Both the position numbers and the translations under genes were made by a program. From the NCBI RefSeq assembly GCF_015500095.1, contig NZ_CP062983.1, positions 868,001 through 932,000 on the forward strand: DNA of 64,000 nt, in the 5' to 3' direction. Below the pieces are notes generated by a model. The model had not been told where the DNA came from. It searched no databases and saw only the letters and a program-made list of their open reading frames with translations. The DNA comes from Phototrophicus methaneseepsis (GTDB lineage Bacteria > Chloroflexota > Anaerolineae > Aggregatilineales > Phototrophicaceae). Below are positions 26,428-35,138 of the stretch, piece by piece (positions within the stretch are counted from its first letter, which is position 1; each line of letters opens with the position of its first letter).

Positions 26428-27255
26428 TTATTCATTCGGATCATATTTGTAACCGTATCCGCTTGCTCCGTAGATATCTGCCACGATGTATACGTAGGAT
26501 TTGCCCTCGGCATCTGGCCCCAGGTTGAACTGAATTTCACCGGTAGTGAGGATGCTCACAGAGACATTGCCTTCCTGGCGAATGATGGTATTTTCCGCTG
26601 GTGGGGTCGCCGGAATGTCAGCAGTAGTGATGAAGTTCGTAATGTATTGGTCTGTGCTATAGAGGTAGAGGTCGATAGCATCTTCACCAGGGTAAAGAAT
26701 GCCGATGTTGGCATCACCATAGCCCCAATTCAGGCGATTATCTGGCGCATCTTTGCTATTTGTTGTTTCCAGGTTGTCGATGCCGACGCATCCTGGGCAA
26801 ATACCCATATCAGTCAGGACCAGTTCATCGAACGAGCCGTGAATGCTCGCAAAGCCAGCGTAAACCAGGGAATAACTAACGCCGCTAGTATCACCTGTGA
26901 AGTCGTACGTGGCAACGACATCACCATCGCGCTTGGCGATGACCTGTAACGGATTCTCCAGGATGACATAATCAAAAGAAGCATCACTTTGTAAGCTATC
27001 AAAGGTGATCGTCAGCGGGCCGCCACTATATTGGCCGATGAGACCATTCTCGGTGAAGTTTTCGATAAGGGAACCGACGTTTCGAACTACGTACCCATTG
27101 CCTGAAAAAGAGACCCCTGGTACATCAATATCCTGAGCAGGTGTATAGGATGGTAAGTCATCAAAGTTTATTGATACAGCAGCAAATACGGTCATAGCAG
27201 CAAAACACAGGACAATACCGACAACAACGCTTCTCATAAAGAACCGATACTTCAT
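26428..27255 (-). CDS. Secreted protein, paralogue B with C-terminal LNxGYGD module
   Basis: The 275-residue protein has a signal peptide (SVVVGIVLCFAAMTVFAAV). The N-terminal ~150 residues (SINFDDLPSYTP, then LTITFDSLQSDASFDYVILE, and a CPGC pair) resemble beta-sandwich domains of extracellular proteins found with PEP-CTERM-type sorting, by eye only. The last ~105 residues (NRLNWGYGDANIGILYPG to YKYDPNE) are the module shared with the protein at 25408-26217. ggagatgtt precedes the ATG. The two genes differ in N-terminal half but share the C-terminus, pointing to duplication followed by domain exchange. Role unknown. Confidence 0.75.
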   Translation of the reverse strand: MKYRFFMRSVVVGIVLCFAAMTVFAAVSINFDDLPSYTPAQDIDVPGVSFSGNGYVVRNVGSLIENFTENGLIGQYSGGPLTITFDSLQSDASFDYVILENPLQVIAKRDGDVVATYDFTGDTSGVSYSLVYAGFASIHGSFDELVLTDMGICPGCVGIDNLETTNSKDAPDNRLNWGYGDANIGILYPGEDAIDLYLYSTDQYITNFITTADIPATPPAENTIIRQEGNVSVSILTTGEIQFNLGPDAEGKSYVYIVADIYGASGYGYKYDPNE

Positions 27256-27429
27256 AACATCTCCAATTGTGGGAGTGAATCAATATAGTCATCCATTAGT
27301 GTACTCGCATCTAACACTGCCTGGATTAAGGTTAGGGCTTTGAATGGAATGCGATGAACCCGGCTGGATAAGAGACTCTTGAAATGTGAAGCGTCGCCTG
27401 AGCGTTAGGTAACGCAGCGCAGAATCGCA

Positions 27430-27441
27430 TACAATGACAGC
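27430..27441 (+). promoter_or_regulatory. Likely leaderless promoter of the penicillin-binding protein gene
   Basis: TACAAT at 27430-27435 is followed by gacagc and directly by ATG 27442, so transcription would begin at or beside the A of ATG. The -35 region is not clear (no TTGACA-like hexamer at the normal distance), so this is less certain than the similar holB case. Confidence 0.45.
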
Positions 27442-29964
27442 ATGAGACGATTATTCCGTTATTTCAAACGACATTTACGCTTGATCGCCCTGGGGACAGG
27501 CCTTGTTGCTTTATTAGGCGCAGTCTTTTTTTACTTCTGGGTTTTTTATGATTTGCCCCCTGTAGAAAATGTGCAGGCTGGCCTCAAGCTGCCAAGCACG
27601 CGCATTTATGATCGTAATGGTGTGCTGTTGTACGAAATCAGCCCACCGGAGCAGGGGCGCAGTACTCCCCTGACGCTGGAACAGGTCCCGCAGCATTGTA
27701 TTGATGCCTTCATCGCGACAGAGGACGCCAATTACTGGTTCCATCCCGGCGTAGATATTGAGGGTATCCTACGCGCTTTGTGGATTAATTTGCGTGGTGG
27801 CGATGTGATCGCCGGGGGCAGCACGATTACCCAGCAGACCGCGCGCCTGCTGCTGCTGGACCCGAATCAACAAGCAGAGCGTACATTGCAGCGCAAATTG
27901 AAAGAAGCCGTCCTCGCCATCCAACTGCAAAACGCGACAAGCAAAGAAGATGTGCTGGCGATGTACCTCAACCAGACCTATTTTGGCAACCTGTCTTACG
28001 GCCTTGAAGCCGCTGCACGCGCTTACTTCAGCAAGTCAGCGATGGACCTCTCCTTAGCGGAATGTGCTTTGCTGGCCGGTATGGCACAGAATGCCGTGCT
28101 GCATGATCCACTCTCCAACTTTGAAAGCGCTAAGGAACGGCAGGAAGTCGCTTTGCGCTTGATGACGCAGCAGGGCTACCTCACAGAGACGCAGGCGGCC
28201 AGCGCGGGGCGCGATGAGTTGCAATTTGGTAGTACGCCCTTCCCGATTGATGCACCTCATTTCGTCATGGCTGTCTGGAAGCAGCTCGAACGTACTTACC
28301 CCGATGAACTCTATCATGGCGGGTTGGAAGTCATCACCACTGTGGATTCCACTTGGCAGCGTACAGCCCAGGAGATTGCTCAACGCCAGCTCACCCTGTT
28401 GAATCATCCGCCCGCCAATGTGCGTGTGCCTGCGAATGCCAATAATGCAGCTGTTGTCGCGATGGACCCATATACCGGGCAGGTGCTAACGATGTTGGGC
28501 AGCCCGGATTACTTCAACGAGAGCATTGATGGGGCGGTGAATGCGGCTCTGGCGCTGCGCCAGCCAGGGAGCGCGCTCAAGCCCTTTACGTATGCCGCCG
28601 CTATGAACCCCGATTTGCCGGAGCCATATACGGCCGCAACCATGATTTTGGATGTGGAGACGCCTTTCATCACGCGCAAGCTGGAGAGCTACACGCCGTC
28701 TAACTATGGGCAGGTTGAGCATGGGCCGGTGTTGGTCCGTGAAGCGCTGGCATCGTCTTATAACATCCCGGCTGTGGTGGCCCTGGAGCACCTGGGCCTG
28801 AGGAATTTTGTGGCATTTGTCGGCAATATCGGCCTGAGCAATCTGGCACAAAATACCGATGTCGATCTTTCGATCACGCTAGGCGGCGGCGAAGTGCGCC
28901 TAGTGGACCTTGTACAAGCCTATAGTATCTTCCCCAATGGGGGCTACCGCATCGAGCCACAGTATATCCTGAGTGTGACCACCCATGATGGCGATGTGCT
29001 GTATCAATGGAAGCAGCAGCCGCTGCGCCAGCAGGTGCTCGACGAGCGCATTGCTTACATTATCTCCGATATTCTGAGCGATAATAACGCCCGTATTCCC
29101 TCCTTTGGTGAGGTCAGCCCTTTGCAGATTGGCCGCCCGGCAGCGGCAAAGACGGGCACGACCACCGATTTCCGCGATAACTGGGTTGTGGGTTATACAC
29201 CGAACCTGGTCGTGGGCGTGTGGGTCGGCAATGCAGATAACACGCCGATGGTCGAGATCACAGGTGTGAGCGGTGCCGGGCCGATCTATCATCAATTCAT
29301 GCGGCGTGTCTTACGCGGCCAGCCTGAACTGACGTTTGAGCGTCCTGAAGGCCTGACACGCGTCGAAGTCTGTTCTTTGAGTGGTCAATTGCCCACCTCT
29401 GCCTGCACCCTGACGCACAGCGAGTGGTTCATCCCTGGGACGGAGCCGACAGAAGAAGATACGTTTTATCAGGTGTTTGAGATTGACCGCGAGACAGGCT
29501 TGTTGGCTGATGATGACACACCGCCTGAAACTATCGCTGAGCAGACGTTTATCGTGCTGCCGCAGGAAGCACGCGACTGGGCATCTCATCATGGCATTGC
29601 GCAACCGCCCACAGGGGCGATGGTGCTGGCACCGGACGCAGATGACGCGGTTCGTCTGCTGGAGCCAGACCCTTATACTGTGTTTGAGCAGTCGCCCATT
29701 GTGCCGCCAGAAACGCAGCGCCTGCGCCTGACTGTGGGCGCGCCTACAGGCACGCAGCAAGTCTCATACTATATGGACGATGTCTCTATTGGCAGGGTCA
29801 CAGAAGCGCCATGGACGTTATGGTGGGTGCTGGATTTGGGGCATCATGAACTGGTCGCGGAAGCTGTTCTGGCAGATGGCACGACACAGCGTAGTGATCC
29901 GGTGCCGTTCACAGTGGTGGAATATCAGCCACCGCAGCCACATACTGTACCCGTCGGCCAGTAA
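27442..29964 (+). CDS. Class A penicillin-binding protein (bifunctional transglycosylase/transpeptidase)
   Basis: The 840-residue protein begins with a short cytoplasmic stretch and one membrane helix (LIALGTGLVALLGAVFFYFW). The GT51 transglycosylase domain has ATEDANYWFHPGVDIEGILR and GGSTITQQTARLL. The transpeptidase domain has S377-A-L-K380, SYN and KTGT at 570-573. A Ser/Thr/Pro-containing beta-rich tail ends at a Pro-rich VPVGQ. It polymerises and cross-links peptidoglycan outside the membrane. The promoter seems leaderless. Subtype (1A versus 1C) cannot be fixed; the tail could be a BiPBP_C-like domain. Confidence 0.93.
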   Translation: MRRLFRYFKRHLRLIALGTGLVALLGAVFFYFWVFYDLPPVENVQAGLKLPSTRIYDRNGVLLYEISPPEQGRSTPLTLEQVPQHCIDAFIATEDANYWFHPGVDIEGILRALWINLRGGDVIAGGSTITQQTARLLLLDPNQQAERTLQRKLKEAVLAIQLQNATSKEDVLAMYLNQTYFGNLSYGLEAAARAYFSKSAMDLSLAECALLAGMAQNAVLHDPLSNFESAKERQEVALRLMTQQGYLTETQAASAGRDELQFGSTPFPIDAPHFVMAVWKQLERTYPDELYHGGLEVITTVDSTWQRTAQEIAQRQLTLLNHPPANVRVPANANNAAVVAMDPYTGQVLTMLGSPDYFNESIDGAVNAALALRQPGSALKPFTYAAAMNPDLPEPYTAATMILDVETPFITRKLESYTPSNYGQVEHGPVLVREALASSYNIPAVVALEHLGLRNFVAFVGNIGLSNLAQNTDVDLSITLGGGEVRLVDLVQAYSIFPNGGYRIEPQYILSVTTHDGDVLYQWKQQPLRQQVLDERIAYIISDILSDNNARIPSFGEVSPLQIGRPAAAKTGTTTDFRDNWVVGYTPNLVVGVWVGNADNTPMVEITGVSGAGPIYHQFMRRVLRGQPELTFERPEGLTRVEVCSLSGQLPTSACTLTHSEWFIPGTEPTEEDTFYQVFEIDRETGLLADDDTPPETIAEQTFIVLPQEARDWASHHGIAQPPTGAMVLAPDADDAVRLLEPDPYTVFEQSPIVPPETQRLRLTVGAPTGTQQVSYYMDDVSIGRVTEAPWTLWWVLDLGHHELVAEAVLADGTTQRSDPVPFTVVEYQPPQPHTVPVGQ

Positions 29965-30030
29965 ATAGATGGCGGCGCTGGTGTTGGGATGCTTTGATTA
30001 TGTGATGGTAGATAGCCTCATGGAAACCAA

Positions 30031-30975
30031 ATGGGCGATTTAGCAGGCGATACGGCATTCATCCATCTGGATACAGATATGGGTGGCGATCTGGATGATT
30101 TGTGCGCGCTGGCAATGCTTTTGAGGTGGCCCGGCCTGACGATCACAGGCATCACCACCGTAACGGAAGATCAGGGTCGCCGTGCTGGTTACGTACAACA
30201 TGTGCTGGCGCTGGCAGAGCGTGAAGATATTCCGCTTGCAGCCGGGGCTGATGTGGCGTCTGGGACTTATCGCTTCGTACCGGGCTACCCGCCTGATGCC
30301 GACTATTGGCCGCCGACGGTCCAGCGCAGGCCAGGCCCTGTAGAAGATGCATTAGCGCGCCTCAAAAACAGCATTGAACGCGGCGCTGCCATTGTGGCAA
30401 TCGGCCAATATACCAACCTGAGGCTACTTGATGAACAGTATCCTGGTATCCTGCAGGATGCCAACCTGTTCCTGATGGGCGGCTGTGTGTTCCCTGCGCC
30501 AGCAGGGTACCTACAATGGGCGAATGAAGACGACTACAATATTCAGCTTGATGTGCACTCAGCGCGTTATGTGCTGGAACACAGCACCCCGACGCTTATC
30601 CCGATTGAAATCACCTGCCAGACAGCCCTTAAGCGCGCCTATCTGCCCCGGTTGGCTGCTACAGGCCCACTTGGGCAACTGCTCGCGCATCAATCAGAAG
30701 CTTTTGCGCGGGATAATCGCAATGAATCGACTTATGGTGTTTATGCTGGCTTACCAGATGACATCATTAATTTTCAACATGATCCGCTTGCATGTGCCAT
30801 TGCGCTCGGCTGGCGGGATGGCGTGCAAATAGAGACTATCCCGCTCGAAATCACCCTACAAGATGGGTGGCTGTACGAACGCCCATCGGCCACAGGCAAA
30901 CCCGTGCGCGTGGTCACGGCGATAGATGGCGAGTGTTTTAGTGACTTCTGGTGCGATGTGGTTTGTGGGGTATAA
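30031..30975 (+). CDS. Nucleoside hydrolase (IUNH family)
   Basis: The 314-residue protein starts with the calcium-binding signature DTDMGGDLDD at residues 14-23 (family form DTDxGxDDxxA) and contains the later loop YNIQLDVHSARYVLEH and HDPLACAIALG, the usual third metal/base region. It should cleave the N-glycosidic bond of purine or pyrimidine ribosides for salvage in the cytoplasm. The family has many members, so base preference is not predictable. ATG 30031 has a weak upstream gga. A stem-loop at 30983-31006 follows. Confidence 0.88.
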   Translation: MGDLAGDTAFIHLDTDMGGDLDDLCALAMLLRWPGLTITGITTVTEDQGRRAGYVQHVLALAEREDIPLAAGADVASGTYRFVPGYPPDADYWPPTVQRRPGPVEDALARLKNSIERGAAIVAIGQYTNLRLLDEQYPGILQDANLFLMGGCVFPAPAGYLQWANEDDYNIQLDVHSARYVLEHSTPTLIPIEITCQTALKRAYLPRLAATGPLGQLLAHQSEAFARDNRNESTYGVYAGLPDDIINFQHDPLACAIALGWRDGVQIETIPLEITLQDGWLYERPSATGKPVRVVTAIDGECFSDFWCDVVCGV

Positions 30976-30982
30976 AAACACA

Positions 30983-31006
30983 AGGGGCACGATTTATCGT
31001 GCCCCT
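30983..31006 (-). terminator. Stem-loop terminator between convergent genes
   Basis: AGGGGCACGA and TCGTGCCCCT form a 10-base stem with a 4-base loop, between genes ending at 30975 (+) and 31033 (-). On the minus strand it is followed by ttgtgttttta, a fair T-run; on the plus strand the run is poor. It mostly serves the minus-strand operon. Confidence 0.7.
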
Positions 31007-31032
31007 CTGCATGTGCGTTATATAGATGTGCG

Positions 31033-32118
31033 TTATATATTGACGGGGAGGGCCGCCGGACGTTCCGGTTGGCTCTCGATCGTGATGTGCTTGTGTTCGC
31101 TGGAGGATTCATCGAATGCCAGCATAATTTCCAGCACGTGATTGGCGAGCTCGCCACTGGCGCGGTGTGGCTGGTTGCTTTGCAAGCCCTTGGCAATATC
31201 TGCCACGCCGATACCACGACCGACATCATCACGATGGGTTAGTGCGATGTCCTGCCATTCGCCGGATTCCAGTGTATAGAGCTGGACGGGGCCTTTGAAT
31301 GTGTTCGGGTCTGGTACGCTGATGCTGCCCTCTGTGCCATAAATTTCAATACGTGGCAGGTGATGAGCGGCAATGTCGAAGCTCATGATCGCCGTACCGG
31401 TCGCGCCACTGGCGAATTGCAGTGTGCCGCTGTAGTGCGTATCGACGGAAATGGGCACATCCTGGCCTTTGATCGCTGCGTGACCTGCCACACGGCGCGG
31501 TACGCCGCGTGTCGTCACAGCAGCCACCGATTGCACGGGACCCATGAGGTTGACAAGCGCGGTCATGTAATACGGGCCCATATCGAGCATGGGGCCACCA
31601 CCAGGCTGATAGTAGAAGAATGGGTTCGGGTGCCAGGGCTCCGGCCCACGGCTGAGCATGAAAGCTGTCGCAGCAATCGGGGTACCAATGGCACCATCAT
31701 CAATCAACTTGCGCGCAGTTTGGCCGCCGCCCCCCAGGAAGGTATCCGGCGCACAGCCGACGCGCACGCCCTTTTCTGCGGCGGCCTTCACGATACGCTG
31801 ACCATCTTCTTTGGTGATGGCGAGTGGTTTTTCGCTGTGGACGTGCTTACCTGCTTCAATCGCTTTCAGGCTGACTTCTGCATGGACCGCCGGAATGGTC
31901 AGGTTAATGACAATGTCGATATCCGGCGATGCCAGCATGTTATCGACCGTCATGGCCTGGATGCCATTTTCATTGGCAAAGCTCTCGGCACGCTGCATAT
32001 CAATATCAGAGCATGCTGTGATCTTGATGGCTTCCGGGAAGAGTGCGCAGCCCTTGATGTACTGTGGCGCGATGTTACCAACGCCGATCAAACCCACATT
32101 ATAAATTTTGTCGCTCAC
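31033..32118 (-). CDS. Gfo/Idh/MocA family oxidoreductase
   Basis: The 361-residue protein starts with an NAD(P)-binding Rossmann fold (NVGLIGVGNIAPQYIKGC), has the active-site-type segment HVHSEKPLAITKEDGQRIV (EKP) and GGGPMLDMGPYYMTALVNLM with the D/H-containing motif seen in the C-terminal alpha/beta domain. It should oxidise or reduce a sugar or polyol using NAD(P). Its GTG start overlaps the stop of the upstream sugar-isomerase gene by 4 bases (GTGA), so the two are translationally coupled and likely act on the same sugar. Substrate unknown. Confidence 0.88.
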   Translation of the reverse strand: MSDKIYNVGLIGVGNIAPQYIKGCALFPEAIKITACSDIDMQRAESFANENGIQAMTVDNMLASPDIDIVINLTIPAVHAEVSLKAIEAGKHVHSEKPLAITKEDGQRIVKAAAEKGVRVGCAPDTFLGGGGQTARKLIDDGAIGTPIAATAFMLSRGPEPWHPNPFFYYQPGGGPMLDMGPYYMTALVNLMGPVQSVAAVTTRGVPRRVAGHAAIKGQDVPISVDTHYSGTLQFASGATGTAIMSFDIAAHHLPRIEIYGTEGSISVPDPNTFKGPVQLYTLESGEWQDIALTHRDDVGRGIGVADIAKGLQSNQPHRASGELANHVLEIMLAFDESSSEHKHITIESQPERPAALPVNI

Positions 32119-32882
32119 GAGATAATTCCCTGTTCTTTCAAGTAATTCCAGCTCTTTTCAACGGCTTCCATCATATCGGTGGCGCAATGATCTAATTCAA
32201 CGTAGATCGCTTTAGCGTCGACATCTTTCCCGGCCTCAACAATAGCGGGGATGTCCATTTTGCCCTCACCGAAGGGGAGCATGTGAGCATTGCGGTCGTT
32301 CGGGTCCAGCGGGCCATCTTTAATATGGATCATGCTGGCACGCGCGCCCAGTTCATGGATGAGTTCGAGCGGATCGACGCCGCCAAATTGCGCCCAATAA
32401 GTATCGACCTCAAATTTAACTTCTGGGTCGGTGGCTTCGCGCAGAATGGTATAAGCTGGGACACCATCAATCTTATTGGTGAATTCAAATTCATGATTGT
32501 GATAGCCGAATTCCATGCCGGCATCAGCGGCGACTTTGCAGGAATCGTTGAGCAGCATGGCAAAAGCCTCAACAGATTCTCTGTCAGCGTAGGTCTCTGG
32601 AGAGATCCATGGCACGAAGTAGCTGCTCATGCCGAACGTTTTCGCGGCTTCGATGTTTGCAGGACCTTCGTCCCCAATCGGCAGCGGTAGGTGCCCACTA
32701 ATTACGCTAAACCCCATATCTTTGAACAGGGCTGCTGATTCTTTAGGAGGCAGGGGTAAACCGCCGTAAATCTCCAGATTGCGAATGCCGAGATCATATA
32801 GGCGCTGCATCGTGCCTTTGAAATCGGCCTCAAGTGCTTCTCGCACCGTGTAAAGTTGGAGTCCAAAAAGTGGTTCTGACAC
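32115..32882 (-). CDS. Sugar phosphate isomerase/epimerase family protein (AP-endonuclease-2 fold)
   Basis: The 255-residue TIM-barrel protein has GLQLYTVREALEADFKGTMQ at the start, LEIYGG, VISGHLPL, FGYHNHEFEF and KFEVDTYWAQFGG, ending with the metal-site pattern MIHIKDGPLD...VELDHC. This is the common sugar isomerase/epimerase or inosose-dehydratase family, with His/Glu/Asp metal ligands. Start GTG 32882 is behind aagg 10 bases away. It lies 16 bases after holB and overlaps the oxidoreductase gene, an arrangement often seen for inositol or keto-sugar catabolism. Exact substrate cannot be given. Confidence 0.88.
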   Translation of the reverse strand: MSEPLFGLQLYTVREALEADFKGTMQRLYDLGIRNLEIYGGLPLPPKESAALFKDMGFSVISGHLPLPIGDEGPANIEAAKTFGMSSYFVPWISPETYADRESVEAFAMLLNDSCKVAADAGMEFGYHNHEFEFTNKIDGVPAYTILREATDPEVKFEVDTYWAQFGGVDPLELIHELGARASMIHIKDGPLDPNDRNAHMLPFGEGKMDIPAIVEAGKDVDAKAIYVELDHCATDMMEAVEKSWNYLKEQGIIS

Positions 32883-32898
32883 AGTAATAAGACCTTTT

Positions 32899-33909
32899 CT
32901 AAAGATGCGGATAATCTAAAAACATCGCTTCAAGCGCCAGACGCACATTGGCATTGGTGTTGAGCGTTTTTAGTAGCAATTCACGCGTGGCCTGTAGGGC
33001 ATGCAGGGCGGCTTCTGGCTGTAAGCGCACCACGATTTGCTCCAGCTCTGCGCGACGGTCGCTGTTACAAGGCTTGACCGGGCTATTTTCTGAGAGCAGC
33101 AGCAGGTCACGCCAATACGTCTGCCATGTTTCCAGAATATAGCGGACAGATTGCTTCGGCAGCTTTGCCAGTTCATCTGCGACGGCAAAACGTGCGGCCC
33201 TATTGCCCATGATGGCTTCATAGAGCATGGTCAGCATTTGATCGCGGTCTGCTAATACGGCTTCATCGTGCAAGGCTTCTAGCGCCCATCCGATGCGCCC
33301 ATTGCTGAGCCGACCAATCAAATCAGCTTGCTCATCTGTCGCCCCTTGTATCCTGAGCACTTCCTGCACCGTATCTGTCGAGGCCGGGCGCAGTCGGAGT
33401 ACCTGGCAGCGGCTGGTGATTGTCGACATGATATGCTCGGTGGATTGAGCTAGCAGGATAATCACGGCATGGGGCGGTGGCTCTTCTAATGTCTTGAGCA
33501 GCGCATCCTGCGCCTGGGGGCGCGCATTGTCGAAGTCTTCGAAGATGGCAATGCGATAGCTCGATGAGAAGGGCTTGAGCGCGATCAAGCGCATCACATC
33601 GCGGATGGCATCAATCCTGAGCGCACCTGTATTGTCATCCGCCTGACTGTAGAGCATATCCGGGTGATTGCCGCTGAGGATGCGCTTACAGGAGGCACAC
33701 TGCATACAGGGCCGGGCGAATTCATCCTCATTTTCGCACATCAGCGCCATGGCAAAGGCATGCGCCAGTTGGCGCTTACCAATATTTTCAGGCCCCAGGA
33801 ACAGGTAAGCATGACGGATGCGGTGATGGGCCAGGCTCTTCTGTAAGAAGGTCACAGCCCAGTCGTGCCCGTAGACGGGCCAGGGATTGAGAGCGCGATC
33901 ATTCATCAT
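32899..33909 (-). CDS. holB: DNA polymerase III delta' subunit
   Basis: The 336-residue protein is an AAA+ clamp-loader subunit. The N-terminal motif is HAYLFLGPENIGKRQLAHAFA (a P-loop close to the functional form), followed by a zinc module C-x2-C-x2-C region (CMQCASCKRILSGNHPD), the sensor region IAIFEDFDNARPQAQDALLKTLEEPPP and TSRCQVLRL. Delta' opens and loads the sliding clamp together with tau/gamma and delta. I start at ATG 33909 because TATAAT ends 6 bases before it (leaderless); ATG 33906 is equally possible. It heads an operon with the isomerase and oxidoreductase genes, an odd functional mix. Confidence 0.88.
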   Translation of the reverse strand: MMNDRALNPWPVYGHDWAVTFLQKSLAHHRIRHAYLFLGPENIGKRQLAHAFAMALMCENEDEFARPCMQCASCKRILSGNHPDMLYSQADDNTGALRIDAIRDVMRLIALKPFSSSYRIAIFEDFDNARPQAQDALLKTLEEPPPHAVIILLAQSTEHIMSTITSRCQVLRLRPASTDTVQEVLRIQGATDEQADLIGRLSNGRIGWALEALHDEAVLADRDQMLTMLYEAIMGNRAARFAVADELAKLPKQSVRYILETWQTYWRDLLLLSENSPVKPCNSDRRAELEQIVVRLQPEAALHALQATRELLLKTLNTNANVRLALEAMFLDYPHL

Positions 33910-33943
33910 ACTGTCATTATAGAAGCTTCTGGACATGTGCCAA
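33910..33943 (-). promoter_or_regulatory. Near-consensus leaderless promoter of holB
   Basis: On the minus strand TTGGCA (33943-33938) is followed by a 16-base spacer and TATAAT (33921-33916). Six bases (gacagt) then separate the -10 from ATG 33909, so the transcript should start at or next to the initiator A, without a leader or ribosome site. Confidence 0.7.
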
Positions 33944-34054
33944 GTGCCGGAAAACCATATATCACAAATCGTAGATTTTATAAAAGTTAATAACAGACTT
34001 GGCGGTTGAATGATATATTCAAAGTAGTAGCTTCGTTGCCATATAGGTTATCAA

Positions 34055-34900
34055 ATGACAGACAATACAATCTATGATTTAGAGATCCATAAAGAGTACC
34101 GAAGACGAGATTTGCATTCTGTTTTTAAAGGACAAATGCAGGGTGGCATTAGCACTCCTGCAAAATATGATGTTGTACTTTTATTTTCATCCAATAAATC
34201 ATCGAATATTTATAGCTTTGAAGATGGTTGGAATCCGGAAACAGGACTTTATTATTATGTTGGTGAAGGTCAAGTTGGCGATATGACCTTTCAAGGTGGT
34301 AATAAAGCTATTCGCGATCATCTGATAGACAATAAACATTTGCTTTTGTTTAAGTATGTTAGACAGGGAATAGTAAAATATTTGGGTGAATTTGTTTGTC
34401 TTAATCATCACTGTATACTTCTTCCAGATCGAGACAATAACGAAAGAAATGCTATAGTATTTGAACTTGTTCCAAAGTCCGATTTTGACTATGAAACATC
34501 CGAAGATGTTGACGAAATTTACTCTAGTGAAAACTATGAATTAAGTCTTGAACAGTTACGCTTGAAGGCTATGAATAGAGGAGATTCTGCTTCTACGCCA
34601 CTTGAGAGGAAACAAGTCTATTACAAGAGATGCAACATTATTAAACAATATGCGTTAAGACGAGCAAATGGAGTTTGTGAAGGATGTGGTCTATCAGCTC
34701 CATTTTACACAGACAAGGGTAATCCGTTTCTTGAAGTACATCATATAGATCGTATTGCGGACGGTGGTCCAGACGAAATAGATGCAGTTGTAGCTCTGTG
34801 TCCTAACTGCCATAGAAAAGTCCATTATGGGCAAGATGGGCCTCAATTTAATGAGTTTCTGCGCCAAAAAATAAAGAGTATAGAGAACACACTAAGTTAG
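34055..34900 (+). CDS. McrA-like HNH endonuclease with SRA-like N-terminal domain
   Basis: The 281-residue protein has an N-terminal part (about 20-165) like the SRA-type domain of ScoMcrA-type enzymes: GWNPETGLYYYVGEGQVGDM, then GGNKAIRDHL. The C-terminus is an HNH nuclease: CEGCGLSAPFY, FLEVHHIDRIADGG (catalytic His), VALCPNCHRKVHYG. Such proteins read modified cytosine and cut nearby, as a type IV restriction system. The gene is plainly AT-rich beside its neighbours and stands alone, with aagg-like weak ribosome site, so recent transfer is likely. The N-terminal call is from memory of the family and less firm than the HNH. Confidence 0.8.
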   Translation: MTDNTIYDLEIHKEYRRRDLHSVFKGQMQGGISTPAKYDVVLLFSSNKSSNIYSFEDGWNPETGLYYYVGEGQVGDMTFQGGNKAIRDHLIDNKHLLLFKYVRQGIVKYLGEFVCLNHHCILLPDRDNNERNAIVFELVPKSDFDYETSEDVDEIYSSENYELSLEQLRLKAMNRGDSASTPLERKQVYYKRCNIIKQYALRRANGVCEGCGLSAPFYTDKGNPFLEVHHIDRIADGGPDEIDAVVALCPNCHRKVHYGQDGPQFNEFLRQKIKSIENTLS

Positions 34901-35138
34901 TTAACTCGTATTAAGTTGAACGATAAGCTCAGACCATTATAATGGCCTGTTTGATTGATGCAATATGCTGGGTCTATTGCCCCCTGCTGATAACATAAAT
35001 GCATGTCTCTGGCCCGACTAAGCCAAGTTATGCCCGATGGCCTGTGAAATGCAGGAAAAATGACATATGCCTCCATGGGCGACATTGATTATTGTTAGAT
35101 CAAAATGTCTCACGCATTATTGAATTGAGGTATTTGTT

